This document shows, in pieces, positions 1 through 7,400 of a DNA stretch of 18,941 nt. The notes below the pieces were generated by a model that saw only the letters and a program-made list of their open reading frames with translations, had not been told where the DNA came from and did no database searches. Position 1 is the first letter of the stretch. Each line of letters begins with the position of its first letter. The stretch is from JBLIAZ01 sp047632015 (GTDB lineage: Bacteria; Bacteroidota; Bacteroidia; Flavobacteriales_C; GCA-002722245). Position numbers and translations under genes: made by a program. The stretch spans positions 1 through 18,941 of the forward strand of contig JBLIBC010000019.1 in assembly GCA_047632015.1 (NCBI GenBank), in the 5' to 3' direction.

Positions 1-53
1 CCGCATCCAAATGCGAACATAAGTGTGATGATAATTACGATTGAATGTTTCAT
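1..53 (-). CDS. Lipoprotein, N-terminal fragment (gene continues beyond window)
   Basis: Reading the minus strand from the ATG at 53-51 gives MKHSIVIIITLMFAFGC and then runs off the window edge. This is a typical type II signal peptide: a short positive start, a hydrophobic stretch and a cysteine at residue 17 preceded by A-F-G, a loose lipobox of the kind tolerated in Bacteroidota. The upstream in-frame codons hit a TAG stop six codons before the ATG, so this start is fixed unless a non-ATG codon is used. The 18 visible codons say nothing about function beyond export and lipid anchoring. It follows the exported protein gene at 126-692 in the same direction with 72 bases between them, so it may be part of the same transcript. 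Confidence 0.55.
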   Translation of the reverse strand, partial: MKHSIVIIITLMFAFGC

Positions 54-125
54 GTTTTCTGATTGCTATAAATTGATTGCTAATGTAGTTAAAGATTCCT
101 CCTCTGTTGAATTTTATTCGTCTTC

Positions 126-692
126 CTATACAAGAGGACGCCACCCCCAAGTCGAAAACGGATTGACACAAATGTTAAATTTATGTTTCCAACCCACATG
201 CTCATTCCCATCAGTTTTAAACTTTAGTTTAAGCCAGTTCCCTTTAATATCGATAATGTTCATCCATGGTACAGTGGTGCATACGAGCTGTTTTGAATCT
301 TTACTAGGCGAAACGGGAACTTTAAAAGTGTTAATTGGATCGTTGAGGCCAGTGTATAATATGTTGAGTGGAACCCATACATTATACAACACAGGTGTAT
401 TAGGTCTGGACCGAACAAGGAAAACATCTATTAATTTAGCGCAGCCATCTTTCAATGAGTCAATAGTCACAATAATCCAATCTTCACTGTGAGCTGACTT
501 TAAAGAATCAGTTATTTCTCCTTTAGGACTTGAGTAGATGTGATTAATGGTGCCCATTGGCACAATAGCTTTAATTTTTGTGACATCATCAGTCCATACC
601 GCCCTAGTGGAATCATTCGCCACATTCGCCTGAACTTGCAAGTGTGTACCCCAGAGTATCATCAACGCAAAGAATGACAACAATTTTTTCAT
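126..692 (-). CDS. Exported protein of unknown function with SH3-like C-terminus
   Basis: The 188-residue product begins with a clear Sec signal peptide (MKK followed by a hydrophobic run to about residue 18, likely cleavage after VQA at 20-22), so it should be periplasmic or secreted. It has no further membrane segment. Residues about 138-182 read like a bacterial SH3 fold: a beta-rich stretch with D-I-K-G-N-W-L-K-L-K at 148-157, then G-W-K-H and a C-x-N-P-x-x-T-W-G ending. This SH3 reading is inference from pattern only. Three cysteines (84, 138, 175) could form a disulphide. I do not recognise the N-terminal part. The gene lies 74 bases downstream of the AlgJ/AlgX-like gene on the same strand, so it may be co-transcribed with the O-acetylation pair, but it is not a known member of such modules. 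Confidence 0.8.
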   Translation of the reverse strand: MKKLLSFFALMILWGTHLQVQANVANDSTRAVWTDDVTKIKAIVPMGTINHIYSSPKGEITDSLKSAHSEDWIIVTIDSLKDGCAKLIDVFLVRSRPNTPVLYNVWVPLNILYTGLNDPINTFKVPVSPSKDSKQLVCTTVPWMNIIDIKGNWLKLKFKTDGNEHVGWKHKFNICVNPFSTWGWRPLV

Positions 693-766
693 GAAGTAAT
701 TCTTTATCTATTTTTTAATTCAAATTTTCGTCCATCTATATCTTGAACTTATTCGAGGTAATTCGA

Positions 767-1903
767 TTATTTATAATCTTTAAGCATGTTCTCTAAATGG
801 GTTTCTAGCCCCAAATAAACGATTACGTCTGGTTTCACAGCTTCAATTATAGGTTTGTTAAATTGATACCTCCAAGCGTCAAAAATAAACACACTTTCAG
901 CAAACATTTCTTTTATGTACGGCATCATTTGACCGCCGAATGAATCTCGGATAAAAAGTATTTTGAGCCCTGACTTTGTCTTTTTGTTGGTATATCTTAT
1001 TTCATACTCCCACGGATAAGCAAAGTTCGGTACGCAAGGAAACCCATATTTTTCGGATTCTACAGAAGCTATGTTTTGGACAAAAGGGATTTGACGTATT
1101 TCATTTAGTTCCGGAATCCCGATTACACTGTGATGAAACCCTGAATATATCACAGTGTCCAACCAGTCAACACCAGGCATCTGGGTAAGGTTACTGTTTG
1201 GAATATCAACTTTTATTTTTTCTATTAGTTTTTGAGTGGTTAGGTAGCCAGAATGGAAATTCCAATGGTTATCTAATTTATAAAATAGTTTTTTATTGTC
1301 TTTATTATTTAAAAGTATTGAAAGCGGATCGAATATCAAATTAGGTAAATCGGCTTCAAAATGTTTTTTAAGTTGATCAACTCTTCTTCCTTTTGGACTA
1401 TAAACGTTAAACGGAAGTTCATCCTTATATACATAATGCTTCATGGGGGCAATTATCCAGTACGTTTTAATATCTAATGAGTCCAAATATTTAGTTCTTT
1501 TTTTCCATTCATTTAAAAACGCATCCAACTGCATTTTTGTGAAATCATGCTTTCCTTCATAAATTTCTTTCTCCTTTAAAGACATAAAAAACCACCCGTT
1601 ATTTCCAACAATTGTTTTGTCTGGATGAGGTGAAATTTTAAAATAAGAAAATTTAATGTTGTGGTACAAGTCTAGTAAGGGAGAACGAAATGAAAAATTA
1701 TCACTAAAATACAGGTCTGCTTCTTTTGGGAAATCGTCTAATTTACTAAAGTCTACAGTCGGAACGGTATCTTTAAAAGTACGATTTTCATCCTTTCTTT
1801 CATACTCCCATATTCCCATTGTTCCATTTAAAAATGGTAAAAAAAGCAACACAAGGAATGCCACTGGGAGAACATATATAGACGCTTTTCGAAGTGTTTT
1901 CAT
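767..1903 (-). CDS. AlgJ/AlgX-like SGNH (DHHW) O-acetyltransferase-associated protein
   Basis: This 378-residue protein has one N-terminal membrane segment (about 8-28) and a large periplasmic domain. It carries the features of the AlgJ/AlgX/DHHW branch of SGNH hydrolase-like acetyltransferases: G-W-F-F at 103-106, D-N-H-W at 211-214 (Asp211 and His213 as the acid/base pair) and R-D-S-F at 319-322 with Ser321 as the likely nucleophile. In that family the protein takes acetyl groups passed across the membrane by an MBOAT protein and puts them on an exported polysaccharide. The neighbouring gene just upstream is exactly such an MBOAT, with a single base between stop and start, so tight coupling is likely. 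All three catalytic residues are present. The acceptor glycan cannot be told from the sequence; no alginate synthesis genes are in view. Confidence 0.85.
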   Translation of the reverse strand: MKTLRKASIYVLPVAFLVLLFLPFLNGTMGIWEYERKDENRTFKDTVPTVDFSKLDDFPKEADLYFSDNFSFRSPLLDLYHNIKFSYFKISPHPDKTIVGNNGWFFMSLKEKEIYEGKHDFTKMQLDAFLNEWKKRTKYLDSLDIKTYWIIAPMKHYVYKDELPFNVYSPKGRRVDQLKKHFEADLPNLIFDPLSILLNNKDNKKLFYKLDNHWNFHSGYLTTQKLIEKIKVDIPNSNLTQMPGVDWLDTVIYSGFHHSVIGIPELNEIRQIPFVQNIASVESEKYGFPCVPNFAYPWEYEIRYTNKKTKSGLKILFIRDSFGGQMMPYIKEMFAESVFIFDAWRYQFNKPIIEAVKPDVIVYLGLETHLENMLKDYK

Positions 1904-1904
1904 T

Positions 1905-3326
1905 TTAAAATCGGAAATATATGAATGGGTTATATGACCCTGAATTAATATACATCGTTGAATATATAAATGTTAAGAGCAGCACTAAATCAGCAATTAC
2001 ATTAAAAACAATTGTTTTTGAAATATTGAACTTGTCAAGTACTAATTTCATTTTTTTGAATACAGTTGAGCTAAAAAGAGCAGCAATAATTAGGATAATA
2101 ACGCTTTCGTTGTTTAAGTATGACAGTACGTGATAGTCGTTGGATTCACCGGCACCGAAAAGTTTCCCAACGTATGCAATAGCATCAGGTACTTCATCAA
2201 TTTTAAAGAAAACCCATCCTATCATCACAATCGTTATAGTGTAAGCCCACCTTAAAATACCTGGTAGTTTTTTTAGTATTTTATTAAATCCTAACTTTTC
2301 AATTATTAAAAACAGTCCATGAAACAATCCCCACAGCACAAAGCTCCAGGTTGCTCCATGCCAAATCCCTGTTAAAAGAAACACCACCGACAAATTAAAA
2401 TATGTTTTATATTGACCATCCCGATTACCACCTAAAGGAACATATACATAATCTTTAAACCAGGTAGAAAGAGAGATGTGCCAACGTCTCCAAAACTCTT
2501 GGATACTTTGAGAGATGTAAGGAAAGTTGAAGTTTTCAAATATCTTAAATCCAAAAATTCTTCCTAAACCAATTGCCATATCAGAATACCCTGAAAAATC
2601 AAAATATATTTGAAAAGTGTATGCTATGATTCCTAACCATGCTATTGGCGTATTGATACTATCAACTGGATTCAACATGATCGAATCTGCGATTTCTCCG
2701 CAAGAATTAGCAATGACTATCTTTTTGAATAACCCCATTAAAAACCTTTGTATTCCTGACCGAAATAGCACCACTGATTCCACCCTGGTTTTAAACTGGT
2801 CAACAATGTCATTGTACCTCACAATAGGCCCAGCAATCAGTTGAGGGAATAAACTAATGTAAAGGGCAACGTTTGATAAAGTTGCTTTTTCAAGATTTTC
2901 ATCTCTATAAACATCCCACAAAAGAGACATTTGCTGGAACGTGAAAAATGAAATCCCTAAAGGAAGGACAATCTCCCTTAAAGCGAAATTGGTATAGTCT
3001 TGAAATAATAAAGCGCCGATGGTGTTTACATTTCCCATAAGGAAATCGAGGTATTTAAAAAATACGATTACAAGGATATTAAAAGTTAAACCTACTACTA
3101 GCCACTTTTTTTTATTAATTGTGTTCTGTTCTAATTGTTTAACAAACAGGAAGTTTACTACTATTGAACCAATTAAAATTAATACGTAACTAACTCCGCC
3201 CCATGCATAAAAAACTAAGCTAAAAAGGAGTAAAATATAATTTCTAAACTTCCTAGGAGTGATGTAATAAACAGCAATTAAAAGCGGTAAAAAAATAAAT
3301 AAAAAAATTAAACTACTGAATAACAT
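1905..3326 (-). CDS. MBOAT-family O-acyltransferase (AlgI/DltB/PatA-like)
   Basis: The product is a 473-residue polytopic membrane protein with about ten or more hydrophobic segments from the start (MLFSSLIFLFIFLPLL) to the end. The family marks are clear: Q-E-F-W-R-R-W-H at 276-283, V-P-L-G-G-N-R at 296-302, and the active-site motif G-I-W-H-G at 320-324 with the invariant His323. MBOAT proteins of this group move an acyl group, usually acetyl, from a cytoplasmic donor to the periplasmic face for a partner protein to attach to a glycan. The partner is the AlgJ/AlgX-like gene one base downstream. Length and motifs match AlgI (about 470-520 residues) better than DltB (about 400), and no D-alanylation genes are near. 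A candidate promoter box lies at 3386-3393. The substrate could be an exopolysaccharide, a capsule or peptidoglycan. Confidence 0.9.
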   Translation of the reverse strand: MLFSSLIFLFIFLPLLIAVYYITPRKFRNYILLLFSLVFYAWGGVSYVLILIGSIVVNFLFVKQLEQNTINKKKWLVVGLTFNILVIVFFKYLDFLMGNVNTIGALLFQDYTNFALREIVLPLGISFFTFQQMSLLWDVYRDENLEKATLSNVALYISLFPQLIAGPIVRYNDIVDQFKTRVESVVLFRSGIQRFLMGLFKKIVIANSCGEIADSIMLNPVDSINTPIAWLGIIAYTFQIYFDFSGYSDMAIGLGRIFGFKIFENFNFPYISQSIQEFWRRWHISLSTWFKDYVYVPLGGNRDGQYKTYFNLSVVFLLTGIWHGATWSFVLWGLFHGLFLIIEKLGFNKILKKLPGILRWAYTITIVMIGWVFFKIDEVPDAIAYVGKLFGAGESNDYHVLSYLNNESVIILIIAALFSSTVFKKMKLVLDKFNISKTIVFNVIADLVLLLTFIYSTMYINSGSYNPFIYFRF

Positions 3327-3613
3327 ATTTAAAAGTCACTTTAATCTAAAAAATTACTGAAAATCAAGCCAAGGAATGACCACCTCAAAAATAAAGAAAT
3401 TTCAATGAATCGGACTTCAAAGAAGGGCGTATTGTTAAATTAATTTGTGACAGGACGAATTTCAAGAAACGATAGAAGTAGCGCTAATTCTGCTTATTTT
3501 AACTCTACTTTTCATCAATTTTGATTCACTTGAACTTTTTAGAAAAGGAGGTTTATTAAAATTTATATAATTATAGAAAATCCTAATCAAAATTACAACG
3601 GAACAATTGATTG
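3327..3613. other. Intergenic stretch without a recognisable gene
   Basis: The 287 bases between the MBOAT gene and the lipoprotein gene, both on the minus strand, are strongly AT-rich and hold stops in all frames. I find no hairpin followed by a T-run on the minus strand, so the end of the lipoprotein transcript is not marked by a clear intrinsic terminator. A plus-strand AAAGGAGG near 3545 looks like a ribosome site but has no start codon behind it. Apart from the candidate promoter box at 3386-3393 I see nothing to annotate. Confidence 0.5.
3386..3393 (-). promoter_or_regulatory. Candidate -7 box for the O-acetylation genes
   Basis: The minus strand reads TATTTTTG, a match to the Bacteroidota -7 consensus TAnnTTTG, about 60 bases before the MBOAT start at 3326. 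A TTTG lies 24 bases further upstream, slightly long for the usual -33 spacing. The motif is degenerate enough to occur by chance several times in a 19 kb AT-rich window, so this is a candidate only. Confidence 0.3.
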
Positions 3614-4903
3614 CTAATTAAATCTCTCTAATTCCTTTTGTAAGGAAGCAACAGTATGTTCTTTGAAGATTAATTCCGAAATTATTTCGGAACCAGTACT
3701 GGTTGTTTTTGTTGCAAGTTTTGGCACTCCTTCTTCATACCTTAAGGCCACCACTGTAATGCTTTTTCCTTGCGGAATTTCATTAAAACTAAATTCCCCC
3801 TTGTTGTTTATTGATGAAAGCACTCCTTTGAAATCATTAAAAATTAATTTGACTGTAGTTTCTTCAAATTGAGGAACATTCACAATGAAGTCCACTTTTG
3901 GAGCGGGGTCGTCAATGAACTTGTCGCAGTTAATTAACCCTAAACTTCCTGAGCTAAACACGTAATAGTTCATTTCAATTTGATCAATGGTTGCAAGATC
4001 CTCCACTTTTTCCATTCTTTTTTCGAAAGCTGTTAGGTAGGCTTCCTTTGACTGGTATCTAGGGGCAATCACATCAGCAGAAAAGCCTAATGTTCCTTTC
4101 ATTTCAATTGGCTTTCTGTCAATTGTGTACGCTAAAAATGATGGTAATGTGCTGATAGCTTCCAGTATTTTACCTCTAAGACTATCCGATCCACCTTCAC
4201 TTAGCTCGGTTTGGTTTAACTCTCCATCCTTACCTAAAATGTAATGATATGTTAAGCTTTTCTTCAATAATTCACTTAATTCCGAATTGCCAAATGATAA
4301 ATTTTTGTCCAACCAACGAAAATAATTCGTGCTGTCATTTAGTCGTAAATCTGAATTGTCCAGGTTGTCATACCTAACGTACCGAACCCATGGAGATAAT
4401 CGCAATTGTAACTCTCCTGCTTTTTCTTCATTCCAATTAATTTGTCCCAAGGAGTCCACTACTGACGAAAACATGCTCATGTTTTTAGTAGAGTCTACTT
4501 TTGGGAAGTGAATTACAATGTTATTCCCATCACCTAGCACTAGGTTTTCTCCACTAGCTTCAGCAGAAATATTGATCATTCCTCCCGTTTCAAGCATCCT
4601 GTTTCCTGACCTGGTGTTTAAATCGTTCATAAGAATATCTGAAGTATTGTAATATTCATTAATTGTAACCACTACAGAATCAGCAGGAAATCCACCACCC
4701 TCAAATTGCAAAGAATAACCGTCAAGAAAAACAACTGAACCCTGATCGCAAATTAAAAGGGTGTCTTGGCGCGGATCAATTTTAAAAACAGAAGGCGCGG
4801 ATGATAGATCATTTTGCAATTCTGCAATACCGTATTTTTTTTCGGATTGACACGAAACAAAAACAATGGAAATTGCTACGAGCAACAATAAATATCTTTT
4901 CAT
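3614..4903 (-). CDS. Large lipoprotein of unknown function
   Basis: From the ATG at 4903 the product is 429 residues with a textbook lipoprotein signal peptide: M-K-R-Y, eleven hydrophobic residues and F-V-S-C with the lipidated Cys18. An ATG six codons upstream (4921) is also possible; a TTG at 4939 is unlikely because it lies inside the promoter box. Residues about 45-135 form a beta-rich module with a run of alternating hydrophobics and a conserved-looking L-E-T-G-G-M at about 104-109, a pattern I recall from other Bacteroidota surface lipoproteins but cannot verify. The last 90 residues (V-N-V-P-Q-F through S-I-T-V-V-A-L) look like an Ig-like or carboxypeptidase-regulatory fold with a short helical tail. 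The middle is unfamiliar. It probably sits on the periplasmic side or cell surface. It is transcribed alone, divergently from the repeat protein at 5109. Confidence 0.8.
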   Translation of the reverse strand: MKRYLLLLVAISIVFVSCQSEKKYGIAELQNDLSSAPSVFKIDPRQDTLLICDQGSVVFLDGYSLQFEGGGFPADSVVVTINEYYNTSDILMNDLNTRSGNRMLETGGMINISAEASGENLVLGDGNNIVIHFPKVDSTKNMSMFSSVVDSLGQINWNEEKAGELQLRLSPWVRYVRYDNLDNSDLRLNDSTNYFRWLDKNLSFGNSELSELLKKSLTYHYILGKDGELNQTELSEGGSDSLRGKILEAISTLPSFLAYTIDRKPIEMKGTLGFSADVIAPRYQSKEAYLTAFEKRMEKVEDLATIDQIEMNYYVFSSGSLGLINCDKFIDDPAPKVDFIVNVPQFEETTVKLIFNDFKGVLSSINNKGEFSFNEIPQGKSITVVALRYEEGVPKLATKTTSTGSEIISELIFKEHTVASLQKELERFN

Positions 4904-4936
4904 AAGTTGGAAATACTTCATCAAAATAATTCTGCC

Positions 4937-4944
4937 CAAATATA
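4937..4944 (-). promoter_or_regulatory. Candidate -7 box for the 429-residue lipoprotein
   Basis: The minus strand reads TATATTTG here, matching TAnnTTTG. It lies 15 bases before the ATG at 4921 and 33 bases before the ATG at 4903, so a transcript starting a few bases downstream would carry a short leader for either start. No convincing TTTG is seen at the -33 position. The box overlaps the TTG codon that would otherwise extend the reading frame, which argues against that start. Confidence 0.45.
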
Positions 4945-5108
4945 CACATTATACGAGGATCATACCAGACCATAATTAAGACTTAACTGTAACACAAGGC
5001 GTGCTTAAAAATGAGAATTGCCCTCTTCATTTCACAAAATAAATGGTCAATAGTTAAACCTTTTCGTTTTTATTTCGTCAAAGAACTATAACCTTTAAAT
5101 CATCAACT

Positions 5109-5480
5109 ATGAAAAAGATATTAAAAACTAGTTTATTGACCTTGGTAATTGTGTGTGCTAGTTTTGTTACAGGGAGCGCACAAGTAGTAGTGAAAATAAA
5201 GCCTGCAAAGCCAAAAGTGTTAGTTATAAAACCAGCTAAGCTTAAGCATGGACATATTTGGAGAACGGGACATTGGAAATGGAACAAGAAGGATCATAAA
5301 TATGTGTGGACAAAAGCTCACTGGGTAAAAGAAAATAATGGACACCACTGGGTAGGAGGTCATTGGGTGAAAAATTCACATGGACATGCATGGACTGCTG
5401 GTCATTGGAAAAAAGGAAAAGCACAAAAAAAGGCTCCCAAAAAAGTTCACAACAAGAAACATAAAAATCATAATCATTAG
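5109..5480 (+). CDS. Exported WxxGxW-type repeat protein rich in His, Trp and Lys
   Basis: The 123-residue product has a Sec signal peptide (M-K-K-I-L-K, hydrophobic run, likely cleavage after G-S-A at residue 24) and then a small basic domain. Four copies of a W-x-x-[GA]-H-W unit are visible: W51-W56, W67-W72, W81-W86 and W95-W100, spaced 14-16 residues apart with extra histidines between them. The C-terminal 20 residues are almost only Lys, His and Asn. This matches the WXXGXW (YXWQ/BcpO-related) repeat family of small periplasmic proteins, whose role is poorly known; metal or polyanion binding is a reasonable inference from composition. It is transcribed alone, divergent from the lipoprotein gene, and closed by the terminator at 5494-5524. 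The ATG at 5109 is the only start that keeps the signal peptide complete. Confidence 0.85.
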   Translation: MKKILKTSLLTLVIVCASFVTGSAQVVVKIKPAKPKVLVIKPAKLKHGHIWRTGHWKWNKKDHKYVWTKAHWVKENNGHHWVGGHWVKNSHGHAWTAGHWKKGKAQKKAPKKVHNKKHKNHNH

Positions 5481-5493
5481 TAATGAATCTGAT

Positions 5494-5524
5494 AAAAAAA
5501 GGAGGTAATTAACCTCCTTTTTTT
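5494..5524. terminator. Bidirectional intrinsic terminator
   Basis: A GGAGGT/ACCTCC stem (5501-5506 with 5512-5517, five-base loop) is flanked by seven A before and seven T after, so it works as hairpin plus U-run on either strand. It lies between the convergent ends of the repeat protein (plus, stop at 5480) and the VTC-domain gene (minus, stop at 5568) and should end both transcripts. Confidence 0.9.
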
Positions 5525-5567
5525 ATGCCACAAATTATGGCTCGTCTTAATAGTTTAATCTTCCTAT

Positions 5568-6326
5568 TTAACTCACCCACTTACCTATTTTAATCAAGTT
5601 TTTTTTGAAATTATTCTTTTTTACGTCAGGTTTTAGAAGTACCACACCAGTGCAATACTTACTAAAACTAGTCGGGGTTATTCCTTGTTTATTTAAAAAG
5701 GAACTGATAGTTGAAACTGCTTTTTTCTCCTGCTTTAATTCTCCAATCACAATTTCACTTACCTCGTCTTGGTTACCTTGATGATTAAAATTCAAATTTA
5801 AATCAAAGGTCATTCGTTCCTTGCTTTCTTTGTCAAGCAGAGTGATTCGGTCGTATTCGTTGTTTACTGATTGTTCGAGATTCCCTAGTTCAATAGTTTG
5901 ATCCACACCCTGAATATATAAACAATCTTTTTTTCCTAACTCGTCTTTCCACTCTGATACTTTTCTTTGTTTTACGATTTCTCCCTTTAAGTTTTTCCGT
6001 TTGAATTCAATAAAACAAGCGGCTGAAGAATCATACTTTCTGAACCTGATTTTATACCGATTACTTTTGCCGTTATGGTGATCGTAATACGATTTTAAAC
6101 CTTTGGTGTCAAAATACCTGCTTTTATAATGATGTAGTCGTTTGTTGTTGATTTCAAGAATAAAAAAGCGGTCATCGCAAGTCTCAATAAATTCAAGAAA
6201 TTGTTGATAGCTCATTAAGTACTTAGTTTCCACTCTTTTCATAAGAGCATACTCTTCCATTCCTTCCAAGTCAATGGATGGAAATTTATTTAACAAATCA
6301 CTTATTTTGTGGCTTGAGTTATCCAT
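5568..6326 (-). CDS. Stand-alone VTC-domain (polyphosphate polymerase-like, CYTH-fold) protein
   Basis: This 252-residue soluble protein shows the ordered charged motifs of the VTC/triphosphate-tunnel fold: R-V-E-T-K-Y at 31-36, Y-F-D-T at 71-74, Y-K-I-R-F-R-K-Y at 91-98, F-I-E-F-K-R-K at 105-111, R160 and R171, G-E-L-K at 195-198 and S-K-Y at 222-224. In yeast Vtc4 this fold makes polyphosphate from ATP inside a tunnel lined by such basic and acidic residues; bacterial homologues are often annotated polyphosphate polymerase domain proteins, but their activity is rarely tested. There is no membrane segment and no SPX domain. Bacterial relatives frequently sit next to DUF4956 or CotH genes; neither is present. 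It follows ddl by 45 bases on the same strand and is probably co-transcribed. Triphosphatase activity is an alternative. Confidence 0.85.
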   Translation of the reverse strand: MDNSSHKISDLLNKFPSIDLEGMEEYALMKRVETKYLMSYQQFLEFIETCDDRFFILEINNKRLHHYKSRYFDTKGLKSYYDHHNGKSNRYKIRFRKYDSSAACFIEFKRKNLKGEIVKQRKVSEWKDELGKKDCLYIQGVDQTIELGNLEQSVNNEYDRITLLDKESKERMTFDLNLNFNHQGNQDEVSEIVIGELKQEKKAVSTISSFLNKQGITPTSFSKYCTGVVLLKPDVKKNNFKKNLIKIGKWVS

Positions 6327-6371
6327 TAAATTGTTATCACGATTTTGTTTTAAAAATGCTTGCCGGAAAAA

Positions 6372-7325
6372 TTAATCCATTAAAATTTCCACTAATTGCT
6401 CAAAAGAGTACCCGACATGTAAAGCTTGTTGTGGCAAAATACTTCGAGGACTCATGCCTGGAATAGTATTTACTTCAATCATGTAAAATTTGTCGTCTTT
6501 TAAAATGAAATCAATTCTCGCTACTTTCTTTAGCCTTAAAATAGAAAACACTTTTTTTACGATTGCTTGACACGCAGCAATTTTGTCCGCTGGTAAATCG
6601 GCTGGTGTAATTTCTTGAGCACCGTCGGCACTGTATTTATCCTTGTAATCAAAAAATTCATTTTTGGGAATAACTTCCGTAAGTGGCATAACTTCCACTC
6701 CTTTTTTTGATTTAAAAATACCACATGAAAACTCACGCCCTTCAATGAATTCTTCCACGATTACTTCAGTATCGTGCTTAAAAGCGTCAGTGATGGCATT
6801 TTTTAATGCCTCTAAATTCTTTGCTTTATGTGTTCCAATACTTGATCCTCCATTGTTTGGTTTTACAAAACATGGAAAGGAAATTTCATTGTATAACTGG
6901 TTGTTATCTTCTCCTTTAAAAAACACAACTGATTTTGGCGCTACGATTCCGTAAGTAGTTAAAAAACGGTTGCTCCAATTTTTATTGAACGTCAGTGCTG
7001 AACTCAACAAGCCTGCACTGTTGTATTTTACACCTAATAACTCAAAGTATCCCGACAACTTTCCGTCCTCCCCTGGCGAACCATGAATGATGTTAAACAC
7101 CTTGTCAAAAACAATTTTTTCACCGTTCAGATCAAAAGTGAAGTCATTTTTATCAAGGCTATACTCTTTACTGTCGTATTCGACTGTCCAATTTGCATCG
7201 ACAATCTTAACTAAAAAAACTTCATTTCCATTTAACTTGAGCGCTTTGTGAATTTCTTCGGCACTTTTTTTTGAAATTTCGGCTTCTCCTGAGAATCCTC
7301 CATACAGAAGGGCTATTTTTTGCAT
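6372..7325 (-). CDS. ddl: D-alanine--D-alanine ligase
   Basis: The enzyme joins two D-alanines with ATP to make the dipeptide for the peptidoglycan pentapeptide in the cytoplasm. The 317 residues cover a full ATP-grasp ligase: G-G-F-S-G-E near 9-14, H-G-S-P-G-E-D-G at 81-88, K-P-N-N-G-G-S-S-I-G at 155-164 for the ATP loop, F-F-D-Y-K-D-K-Y at 224-231 (the substrate-loop tyrosine region), R-I-D-F at 270-273 and E-V-N-T-I-P-G-M-S at 284-292 with the metal-binding Glu/Asn. The Tyr in F-F-D-Y-K fits a dipeptide rather than a depsipeptide (D-Lac, usually Phe) ligase. Length is at the short end of the family. It heads a minus-strand unit with the VTC-domain gene and is divergent from the PASTA gene over 75 bases. 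Confidence 0.96.
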   Translation of the reverse strand: MQKIALLYGGFSGEAEISKKSAEEIHKALKLNGNEVFLVKIVDANWTVEYDSKEYSLDKNDFTFDLNGEKIVFDKVFNIIHGSPGEDGKLSGYFELLGVKYNSAGLLSSALTFNKNWSNRFLTTYGIVAPKSVVFFKGEDNNQLYNEISFPCFVKPNNGGSSIGTHKAKNLEALKNAITDAFKHDTEVIVEEFIEGREFSCGIFKSKKGVEVMPLTEVIPKNEFFDYKDKYSADGAQEITPADLPADKIAACQAIVKKVFSILRLKKVARIDFILKDDKFYMIEVNTIPGMSPRSILPQQALHVGYSFEQLVEILMD

Positions 7326-7344
7326 ATTAGTGCTTTAATTGTTC

Positions 7345-7352
7345 CAAAACTA
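7345..7352 (-). promoter_or_regulatory. Candidate -7 box for ddl
   Basis: The minus strand reads TAGTTTTG, matching TAnnTTTG, 19 bases before the ddl ATG. No TTTG is found at the usual -33 distance; a TTTG only 13 bases upstream is too close. It lies in the 75-base spacer shared with the divergent PASTA gene, so expression of both may be linked. Confidence 0.4.
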
Positions 7353-7400
7353 CGAAGTTTAAACAAATTACTTTTAATTTTAACTTGATAAACTTCCAAC

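Noticed and set aside
96..108. A strong purine-rich GGAGGA on the minus strand in front of the partial lipoprotein gene.
   Set aside because: It lies more than 40 bases from the ATG and no start codon follows at ribosome-site distance; Bacteroidota rarely use such sites.
25..492. A 155-codon plus-strand frame.
   Set aside because: It is antisense to the exported protein at 126-692, which has a signal peptide and ordinary composition; the plus-strand product has neither family marks nor a credible start.
3541..3576. AAAGGAGG on the plus strand that could serve a small gene.
   Set aside because: No ATG, GTG or TTG opens a meaningful frame behind it; the stretch is AT-rich and stops appear at once.
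71..3618. A 14-base sequence AATTGATTGCTAAT occurring at 71-84 and again at 3605-3618, with a partial copy at 61-68.
   Set aside because: One 14-base match between two places is expected by chance in an AT-rich window of this size, and the second copy overlaps a stop codon; no symmetric or spaced structure links them.
4904..4939. Longer lipoprotein reading from a TTG at 4939.
   Set aside because: The TTG is part of the TATATTTG promoter box and the added residues would spoil a clean lipoprotein signal peptide.
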